From Bordetella parapertussis (lineage in GTDB: Bacteria; Pseudomonadota; Gammaproteobacteria; Burkholderiales; Burkholderiaceae_C), in NCBI GenBank assembly GCA_945878355.1, contig CAMCTC010000202.1:1-5264 (forward strand): DNA of 5,264 bases. The letters are read 5' to 3'. Of the stretch, positions 1 through 4,361 are shown piece by piece. The position numbers were made by a program, and so were the translations under genes. The stretch's first letter is position 1. Every line of letters starts with the position of its first letter. The notes under the pieces are model-generated. The model searched no databases and was not told the DNA's origin. It saw only the letters and a list, made by a program, of their open reading frames with translations.

Positions 1-508
1 CGCCTTTGGTCCAACTGGCTTTGAGCGCGAGTTCATTGCCCCGGTCGGCCCAACCTGGTTGGATCTTGATCGACTCGCCGCGCCGCAGACCAAATGCGGC
101 TTGCAGCCGCAGTGACATCGCGGTGTACGGGTCGGTGATGCGGCCGAGCTCGATGCCCGACAACTCGCGCGCCTTGCTGACGTTGGTGACGTACTGCCGG
201 TTGGCGATGCCGTAATGGCTGTTGTTGCGTGCGAGGACGTTCTGTTTGCCGATCTTCTCGGCCCACCAACGCAGTTCGGCCATTCGGTTCTTGAGGGTAC
301 CCACGGCCAGACCCTCGGACAGCCATCGCTGGACCAAGCCATCGACGTGCTTGGGCTTCAGGCTTGCAGCAGTCATGTACCGGAAACCGAGCTCTTGAAG
401 CTGGCCGGCCACCAGGTCGAGCACGCGCTCGCGATCGCGTTGGGTCGCATAGCTGCCGTCGCGGTTGCGTCGGCACATCTGTTTGAGCTCGAAGTTCAAG
501 TCCCGCAT
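1..508 (-). CDS. Tyrosine-type site-specific integrase, N-terminal part (runs off left edge)
   Basis: The minus strand reads open from an ATG at 508 to the left edge, giving 169 residues. It starts MRDLNFELKQMCRRNRDGSY, which resembles the SAM-like N-terminal domain of the integrases found in ICEs and genomic islands (Phage_int_SAM_2/Integrase_1 type, from memory of the family). Residues 1 to about 110 form the helical core-binding domain, with YATQRDRERVL and LKNRMAELRWWAEKIGK. The catalytic domain then begins, and LRRGESIKI (residues 141-149) carries the probable box I arginine at 142. The H-x-x-R and tyrosine motifs would lie beyond the window, so activity cannot be judged. An AGGAGA lies 13 bases upstream of the chosen ATG. 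An in-frame ATG at 556 would add 16 residues but has no ribosome site and falls outside the usual family start. Its expected role is strand exchange at att sites. Confidence 0.85.
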   Translation of the reverse strand, partial: MRDLNFELKQMCRRNRDGSYATQRDRERVLDLVAGQLQELGFRYMTAASLKPKHVDGLVQRWLSEGLAVGTLKNRMAELRWWAEKIGKQNVLARNNSHYGIANRQYVTNVSKARELSGIELGRITDPYTAMSLRLQAAFGLRRGESIKIQPGWADRGNELALKASWTKG

Positions 509-848
509 GTGGCTTCGTCTGTCTCCTGTGCTGGTTGGTTGCCCCTGGGTATCCATTGGTCGTCGCTGGTGTGTGAGGGTCTGGTAAGTGTTTCTGTCCG
601 TCCCGAACGCCTGAGCGCTGCGGGAACCACGAGGGACGCGGGACACCACTCCCGTCTTGTGCCGAGTTCTTGCTGCTGGCCGCCGCGGCACGCGGCATTG
701 GCCTCGATGACGCTTGCTGCTACAAGTCGGTTCATCGGGTCGAGCCATTGCCCCAAGGCTCTGGGGGTGCGCCAGGTGGCGCCATGGCTGACATGGCCCG
801 CGCGGAGCGGGTTGGAGCAGATCGCGTTGCACGGTCTGCAGTTCTGAC
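509..848. other. Upstream region of the integrase, no convincing gene
   Basis: Every frame here is either short or a low-complexity Arg/Ala/Pro-rich reading typical of GC-rich non-coding DNA. The best candidate is a minus-strand frame from a GTG at 861 to a stop at 496, 121 residues. It has no ribosome site, no recognisable domain, and its end overlaps the integrase start. The stretch probably holds the integrase promoter and leader, but I cannot assign clear -35/-10 boxes. Confidence 0.5.
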
Positions 849-939
849 GCGCGTTGAGCACGTCGCATGAGCCCGTCGAATGAGCTCGTCACTTGAGCCC
901 ATCACTTGAGCCCATCACTTGGGCCCGTCACTTGCGGCA
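849..939. repeat. Tandem array of about seven imperfect 13-bp repeats
   Basis: Units start at 849, 862, 875, 888, 901, 914 and 927, each exactly 13 bp long. The best copies are GTCACTTGAGCCC (888), ATCACTTGAGCCC (901) and ATCACTTGGGCCC (914). Copies become more divergent toward both ends (849 and 927 are the weakest). A 13-bp period is not a multiple of three and the flanks look non-coding, so this is a DNA-level repeat. It could be a regulator-binding array, an iteron-like site or simply slipped-strand expansion; the sequence does not decide which. Confidence 0.75.
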
Positions 940-1345
940 GGCTGTGGTTTGGCACTGTTTTGCTGGGGCAGCATGCGCGTCGTCTCTACTGGCTTGCGCC
1001 GCGTAGTGACGACGCGGTTGGGGCAGGTTTCTTTTTGGCACCCATCGACTGGCGCAGAACGCTGGCGAGATTGCAGCAGCGTGATGTCTGCCTTCGCCGC
1101 TTCGGTCGAACTGAATGACCGCTGTGTTGCGGTTGGCTGGCAGAGCCGACAAGGATGCCGTTTGGGGCAAGGTGGACGTCTGTCGTGCCCGATGCCTGAC
1201 GCATATCTCCACGCCTTTCGGCGGCCGGGTTTCAGGAGATGAGGCCGGTGATGGTGCCCGCTTGCGCGGGACTGGGCGATGCGGTAACGGGCATCAACCG
1301 GGCTGACACAGCCAGCTGGAAATTGAGTGTGCCGATGTTGCGCCA
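940..1345. other. Gene-poor stretch, possible decayed phage DNA
   Basis: No frame gives a convincing protein. A 53-codon plus-strand frame from an ATG at 1239 has a plausible AGGAG just before it and includes TASWKLSVPMLRQCTLFRNH, which is more protein-like than its surroundings. It stops where the tail-chaperone relic begins. It might be the tail end of a broken tail-fibre gene, but I recognise no domain and leave it uncalled. Confidence 0.35.
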
Positions 1346-2000
1346 ATGCACCCTGTTTCGCAACCACAGCGGCTGTCTTTCAATGTGGTCGCAAGCCTGA
1401 CACGCCAGCGAAATCGCGCAGCGCTGTCAGCACTGCTGACAGCAGCGATGGCGGTCGTGGTGCCGGTGAGCAGCCTGGTCGTCACCATCATCGACGCCTG
1501 GGGCGAGGTTGTTTCTGAGGTGTCGGCGCCGGATGAGGCCCACATCTCCGCGAACACCCCGCAGGGCTGCACGGCGCTGGCGGGCCGCGCACCTCTGAAC
1601 GCAGACTGGGACGCCGACGCCGCGCAGTGGGTCAGCCGGGGGTGACAAGCCCTCGGATTTTCATGCGTGGAGCGCATCAAAGGCCTGGGTTGACCCGCGG
1701 TCGTCGGCCCAGGTCTTGGTTGACAAGTGGGTGGCTATCAGGGCGCGGCGCGACGCAATGCTGGCCCAGTCGGATTGGCGCTCGATCCGAGCGGCTGACA
1801 CGGGGGTGCCGTTTGCAAGCGCGTGGCTGGCCTATCGGCAGCAACTGCGCGACATCACCTCCCAAGACCCAGATGATGTGGTCTGGCCCACCGCCCCGGC
1901 CCAGCAAGATGATGGGTGGGCCCACATGATCATCTTCACCGTGCTTTGCACCTGGGCATCTCTGCGCTACCGGCTGCGCCGCCTGCTCAAGTTGCGGTGA
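1346..2000 (+). pseudogene. Phage tail-fibre assembly chaperone relic, frameshifted
   Basis: Two overlapping plus-strand frames together make one phage-like protein. The first runs from 1346 (or a later ATG at 1448) to a TGA at 1643-1645 and contains VVTIIDAWGEVVSEV and NTPQGCTALAGRAP. The second, one base offset, continues with GDKPSDFHAWSASKAWVDPR, then RARRDAMLAQSDWRSI, AWLAYRQQLRDIT and DDVVWPTAPA, and ends at the TGA at 1998-2000. The R-D-x-x-L-x-x-(S/T)-D-W, YRQ-x-LRDI and WP-x-x-P pattern matches the C-terminal domain of tail-fibre assembly or tail-assembly chaperone-like proteins (PF16778 type, from memory). Removing one G from the five-G run at 1638-1642 joins the frames perfectly as WVSRGDKP. 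These proteins help fold or attach tail fibres. The last 30 residues or so, after WPTAPA, are atypical. No clear ribosome site marks the start. A tail-fibre gene would be expected upstream but is not recognisable. Confidence 0.7.
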
Positions 2001-2024
2001 GGCGCAAAACGCTGCTGGGCTTGT

Positions 2025-2055
2025 TTGCAACCTGATTGCAACTGGTTGCAACTGA
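2025..2055. repeat. Three TTGCAAC direct repeats at helical spacing
   Basis: TTGCAACCTGA (2025), TTGCAACTGG (2036) and TTGCAACTGA (2046) follow each other at 11 and 10 bp, about one helical turn. They lie in the gap between the phage relic and the first TA module, about 80 bp ahead of its promoter. The phasing would suit a protein binding one DNA face, but there is no independent evidence of binding. Confidence 0.5.
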
Positions 2056-2134
2056 TCATCCGTCCTATGCCGCACAGGAGCAACGACTGACTAACCGAGG
2101 GTTGGCGCCACAGACTTGACCTCCGCGACGCTCG

Positions 2135-2163
2135 TTGATTTTTTGTAGCCCATGCACTACACT
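2135..2163 (+). promoter_or_regulatory. Promoter and palindromic operator of the RelE/ParE-type TA operon
   Basis: A good sigma-70 promoter is visible: TTGATT (2135-2140), a 17-bp spacer, then TACACT (2158-2163). The spacer and -10 contain the imperfect palindrome TGTAGCCCATGCACTACA (2144-2161), with 14 of 18 positions symmetric and perfect TGTAG/CTACA outer arms. A palindrome overlapping the -10 is what is expected for autorepression by the operon's own Xre-like antitoxin. The -10 spacing predicts +1 at 2170, the A of the toxin ATG. Confidence 0.7.
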
Positions 2164-2169
2164 TCGCCG

Positions 2170-2472
2170 ATGCGAGTCGAGAAGACAGACGAGTACCGCG
2201 ACTGGATTGACGGCCTGAAGGATCAGGCCGGGCGAGCGCGGATTCTGATGCGCGTTGATCGCTTGATCCACGGAAATCCAGGGTCGCATCGCAATCTGAC
2301 GGACGGCGCGTCTGAACTCAAGATCGATGTCGGTCCGGGATACAGGGTGTACTACTCACAATGCGGAACCAGACTCTTGCTCTTGATCGCAGGTGGTGAC
2401 AAGTCATCACAAGGCCAGGACATCCCTATGGCATTGGAACTCAGCCGGAACTACGTGGAGAAGTCGTCATGA
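2170..2472 (+). CDS. Type II toxin of the RelE/ParE superfamily (HI1419-like killer protein)
   Basis: This 100-residue protein has the compact layout of addiction-module killer proteins of the HI1419/PF05973-like group. The N-terminal helices are KTDEYRDWIDGLKD and ARILMRVDRL, followed by the hallmark ASELKIDVGPGYRVYY (residues 47-62) and LLLLIAGGDKSSQGQDI (69-85). Arg59 and Lys78 lie where the family keeps its conserved basic residues. Related toxins act as ribosome-dependent or free mRNA endonucleases; the exact target is not predictable here. I chose the ATG at 2170: the in-frame ATG at 2152 lies between the -35 and -10 boxes and could not be on a transcript from this promoter, and MRVEKTDEY fits the usual family start. 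There is no ribosome site. The stop overlaps the antitoxin start by four bases (ATGA), so the two are co-transcribed, toxin first as in higBA. Confidence 0.9.
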   Translation: MRVEKTDEYRDWIDGLKDQAGRARILMRVDRLIHGNPGSHRNLTDGASELKIDVGPGYRVYYSQCGTRLLLLIAGGDKSSQGQDIPMALELSRNYVEKSS

Positions 2473-2798
2473 CCAAGTTGACCGCGAAGAAGTCAGTGAA
2501 GACGAAGACCTCTAAATACGATGTATCGGAGCATCTGCGTACGCCCGAAGAGATGGCCGCCTATTTGGACGCATGGCTTGATGAAGCACCGGAAGACGCA
2601 GCTGGCATTGCCCGCGCCTTGGGCGACATTGCCCGAGCCAAAGGCATGTCTCAGGTAGCCAAGGACGCCGGCCTCAGCCGCGAGAGTCTTTATCGTGCGC
2701 TCAGCGCCGAAGGCAATCCAAGCTTCGCTACGGTTCTCAAGGTCGCCAAGGCACTTGGCGTAAGGCTCCACGCTCAGGCCGTGCCGAGCGGCGCCTAA
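2469..2798 (+). CDS. Antitoxin with Xre-like helix-turn-helix (HI1420-like antidote)
   Basis: This 109-residue protein is the antitoxin partner of the preceding toxin. The N-terminus is Lys/Thr-rich and probably disordered. A YDVSEHLRTPEEMAAYLDAW segment (17-36) follows, which is characteristic of the HI1420-type addiction-module antidote family. A helix-turn-helix lies at about residues 58-77 (KGMSQVAKDAGLSRESLYRA), then GNPSFATVLKVAKALGVRL (82-100). It should neutralise the toxin by direct binding and repress the operon through the palindrome at 2144-2161. GGAG at 2457-2460, inside the toxin gene, sits eight bases before its ATG, and the ATGA overlap suggests coupled translation. It converges with the second TA module, with only 61 bp between the stop codons. 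Confidence 0.92.
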   Translation: MTKLTAKKSVKTKTSKYDVSEHLRTPEEMAAYLDAWLDEAPEDAAGIARALGDIARAKGMSQVAKDAGLSRESLYRALSAEGNPSFATVLKVAKALGVRLHAQAVPSGA

Positions 2799-2859
2799 TG
2801 CCAAAGTTTAGGGGCAGTGATGCGAAGCGTTATTTTCCCACTCGAACTTACGGTTGGCA

Positions 2860-3180
2860 TCACTCGGGGTCCAGTTCGGTGTAGCTGCCTTTCGTGGCTT
2901 GGTCCACAGCCGCACGTACTCGATGCACTGATTTAAGAATCTTCGGCCAGCTTGTCGTCCACAGTACGACGATTGCCAAGCTGCGACCGGTGAGGTTCTG
3001 TTGATATCGCAAGTTCTTGTCGGTGGTGAGAATGACTTCAAAGTCTCCTGCCTCGGCGGTTGCAATCAATTCCCCATTCTTCAGGGTTGACCAGCCGCGC
3101 TCGTAAGCTGTGGCGACTTCGTGCCCAAGCAACTCGCGACGCAGTGGTGCCGGTGTCCCATGGTCAAACAACACCCTCAC
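2860..3180 (-). CDS. PIN-like ribonuclease toxin, DUF5615 family
   Basis: The 106-residue product matches DUF5615 (PF18480/COG4634), small PIN-like putative nucleases that pair with DUF433 proteins. The visible landmarks are MRVLFDHGTP with Asp6, the GHEVATAYERGWSTLKNGEL block (19-38), the highly typical LTTDKNLRYQQNL (51-63) with Asp54, and IVVLWTTSWP (70-79). By analogy with PIN/VapC toxins the acidic residues would hold metal for RNA cleavage; the target is unknown. The start is GTG at 3180, directly after the TAA of the DUF433 gene with no gap, so translation is likely coupled. Internal alternatives would lose the conserved MRVLFDH strand. It appears complete at normal family length, and nothing suggests inactivation. 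Confidence 0.88.
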   Translation of the reverse strand: MRVLFDHGTPAPLRRELLGHEVATAYERGWSTLKNGELIATAEAGDFEVILTTDKNLRYQQNLTGRSLAIVVLWTTSWPKILKSVHRVRAAVDQATKGSYTELDPE

Positions 3181-3402
3181 TTACGCAACCGCAAGCGAGC
3201 TCTTCGCCGCGTGTTCGAGCACTGCGCGCGCTTGATCCAGTGAGACACCGGGGAACCACTCGACAAACTGCTGCACGGAAGCGCCGTCTTCGAGATTCTC
3301 GAACAAGGCCGCGATTGGGACGCGAGTTCCCTTGAAGACCCAAGCACCACTTACCCGGGCAGGATCACGCTCGGCAGCCGGGCAGGAGGACCAATCGATC
3401 AT
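3181..3402 (-). CDS. DUF433 antitoxin
   Basis: This 73-residue protein is a full-length DUF433 (PF04255/COG2442) member. It carries the conserved DPARVSGAWVFKGTRVPIAA (14-33), the LFENLEDGASVQQFVEWFPG helices (33-52) and VSLDQARAVLEHAAKSS (53-69). The fold includes a small helix-turn-helix, and the family is the usual upstream partner of DUF5615 toxins, presumably as antitoxin and repressor. The frame stays open far upstream on this strand, into the ICE gene, but that extension is Arg/Pro-rich and has no homology-like features. The ATG at 3402 gives the typical MIDW start just after an extended -10 box. There is no strong ribosome site. It is transcribed with the DUF5615 gene, antitoxin first, the opposite order to the neighbouring pair. 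Confidence 0.88.
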   Translation of the reverse strand: MIDWSSCPAAERDPARVSGAWVFKGTRVPIAALFENLEDGASVQQFVEWFPGVSLDQARAVLEHAAKSSLAVA

Positions 3403-3408
3403 GCTCAG

Positions 3409-3417
3409 ATGGTAGCA
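3409..3417 (-). promoter_or_regulatory. Extended -10 promoter of the DUF433/DUF5615 operon
   Basis: On the minus strand TGCTACCAT (3417 to 3409) is a TGn-extended -10 element with TACCAT as the -10 hexamer. No good -35 box is seen at 16-18 bp, which an extended -10 can tolerate. Standard spacing places +1 at 3402, the A of the DUF433 start codon. Confidence 0.5.
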
Positions 3418-3434
3418 CCGAGAGCGCTTTTTGA

Positions 3435-3449
3435 TGCCGGCGGCCGGCA
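3435..3449 (-). promoter_or_regulatory. Perfect inverted repeat upstream of the DUF433 operon, candidate operator
   Basis: TGCCGGCCGCCGGCA (minus strand) has perfect six-base arms around a three-base centre and lies about 33-47 bp upstream of the DUF433 start, just ahead of the -10. That position suits autoregulation by the TA complex. It is followed by AAAAA, not a T run, on the transcribed strand, so it is not a terminator. Confidence 0.4.
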
Positions 3450-3539
3450 CACAAATAGGTGCAGCGGGTGGGTGCGAGCTGTGAAAACTTTTTTGCTCGC
3501 TCGCGGTTTCGACAGCAATGTTGTTGCGATCGCTTCCAT

Positions 3540-4304
3540 CTATGGAGGCGCCAAGCCGTCGGAGCGCAGCACATGAGTCTTTTCGGAGGCATCTTCCATG
3601 GGATGTTGGGCGGCAGCGATGCGCCACCGCCCGACCCAAACACAGGCTTGGCCGCACAGTCCAACGCTGATATTGGCGCTCGGATGCAGGCGCTGGCCCC
3701 AGCGGATCGCCTCCAGGAACAAGGCGCGCAGACCTCGTCCGATCTCGCGGATGGCGACGCGACCCTGGCTGTCGCTGAGGCGGTCCTTGAGCACAAGCGT
3801 CTTGACCATCCGGACGTGGCGGTCGAACTCCACGATCGCCTCGGCGGTGGCGTAGCCGTACGGACTGCGGAAACCCAAGGCGACGGTGGCCGGGCTGCGT
3901 GAGCTCAGCACTGACAGGCTGAGCCCTTTGCGCCGCAGGAATTCGAATTCGGCCTCGCACTCGACGGCTTCCCGCGCCATCTGCTCTCGTAGGGTGACGA
4001 GCGCTTGTTGCACGCGGATCAGGATCCAGTCGGCGTATGGGTTGTCATTGCCCGACAGGTACCAGATCGATTTGAGGATGGCGGCAAAGCGCCGGCCGCC
4101 CGGTATGGCCGGCGCATGGGTCTGCGAATCGGCAGCACGTCCGGTGAACATCCGAAAGGCATCCTGGGTGTGCAGCGTCATGACGTCGGGCGTCTCGTCC
4201 GCGAGTGGGCCCAGGGTGGTCGCCGTCGGCGATGCGAGCAGCGTGGGAGACCTGGGCGGCGTGGTGGGCGGCGTGGACGATGATGTCGTGTCGGGTGTCG
4301 GCAT
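3540..4304 (-). CDS. ICE protein, PFL_4669 family, C-terminus apparently replaced
   Basis: The 254-residue product matches the integrating conjugative element protein family PFL_4669 (TIGR03761, DUF1845/AcaB-like), found next to replication genes in PFGI/SPI-7-like ICEs. A Thr/Ser/Pro-rich leader (1-40) precedes the core: MTLHTQDAFRMFTGR (42-56), AAILKSIWYLSGNDNPYADW (74-93), the ALVTLREQMAREAV helix (101-114), VALGFRSPYGYATAEAIVEF (141-160) and IREIGRGLRALFLEAIRWGQ (185-204). The family normally continues with an ITRADF-like, ALFGELP-like tail; here the residues after about 205 (HPSANISVGLCG onward) look foreign and coincide with the plus-strand phage fragment. The true C-terminal 45-60 residues therefore seem to be missing. 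AAGGAG six bases before the ATG at 4304 supports the start. Its molecular role is unknown, and a link to element maintenance or replication is suggested only by context. Confidence 0.82.
   Translation of the reverse strand: MPTPDTTSSSTPPTTPPRSPTLLASPTATTLGPLADETPDVMTLHTQDAFRMFTGRAADSQTHAPAIPGGRRFAAILKSIWYLSGNDNPYADWILIRVQQALVTLREQMAREAVECEAEFEFLRRKGLSLSVLSSRSPATVALGFRSPYGYATAEAIVEFDRHVRMVKTLVLKDRLSDSQGRVAIREIGRGLRALFLEAIRWGQRLHPSANISVGLCGQACVWVGRWRIAAAQHPMEDASEKTHVLRSDGLAPP
3573..3902 (+). pseudogene. 5' fragment of a phage structural-type gene fused to antisense ICE DNA
   Basis: An ATG at 3573 has a good GGAG eight bases upstream and begins MSLFGGIFHGMLGGSDAPP, continuing PDPNTGLAAQSNADIGARMQ. 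A short hydrophobic Gly/Phe start followed by P-D-P-N and an Ala/Asn-rich helix is common in small phage virion or tail proteins, though I cannot name the family. After about residue 42 (near 3698) the frame runs antisense through the PFL_4669 gene and loses protein-like character, ending at 3902. I read it as a truncated gene whose 3' part was lost at the recombination junction. The full 109-residue hybrid could still be translated. The N-terminal call rests on pattern recognition only. Confidence 0.5.
3688..3710. other. Recombination junction between phage-like and ICE-like DNA
   Basis: To the left, plus-strand reading is phage-like (NADIGARMQALA); to the right, minus-strand reading is PFL_4669-like (LRALFLEAIRWGQRL). 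Both lose family character within the same 20 bp or so. No inverted-repeat ends or target duplication are visible in this window, so a deletion or illegitimate recombination is as likely as insertion. Confidence 0.55.
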
Positions 4305-4361
4305 GGAGAACTCCTTGCGTCGGGAGGGAATGCTGCTGCTCGATGGCTATGCGTGGTGCAT

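Noticed and set aside
215..847. 210-codon plus-strand frame
   Set aside because: Its first half is antisense to the integrase coding frame; the rest lacks any protein-like feature.
496..861. 121-codon minus-strand frame overlapping the integrase start
   Set aside because: It starts at GTG without a ribosome site, shows no domain, and has the composition of GC-rich chance ORFs.
1257..1270. CCCGC-TTGC-GCGGG hairpin as terminator
   Set aside because: There is no following T run and no recognised gene ends before it.
2793..2859. Possible integron attC site between the two TA modules
   Set aside because: The 61-bp gap is flanked by TGCCAA/TTGGCA, but the RYYYAAC and GTTRRRY core sites are not satisfied, and the modules are convergent rather than co-oriented cassettes.
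3474..3500. GCGAGC/GCTCGC hairpin with an internal T run as terminator
   Set aside because: The stem is only six bases with a long loop, and the T run lies inside rather than after it.
3181..3960. 259-codon frame extending the DUF433 gene upstream
   Set aside because: Only the last 73 residues match DUF433; the rest is Arg/Pro-rich and out of frame with, but on the same strand as, the PFL_4669 gene.
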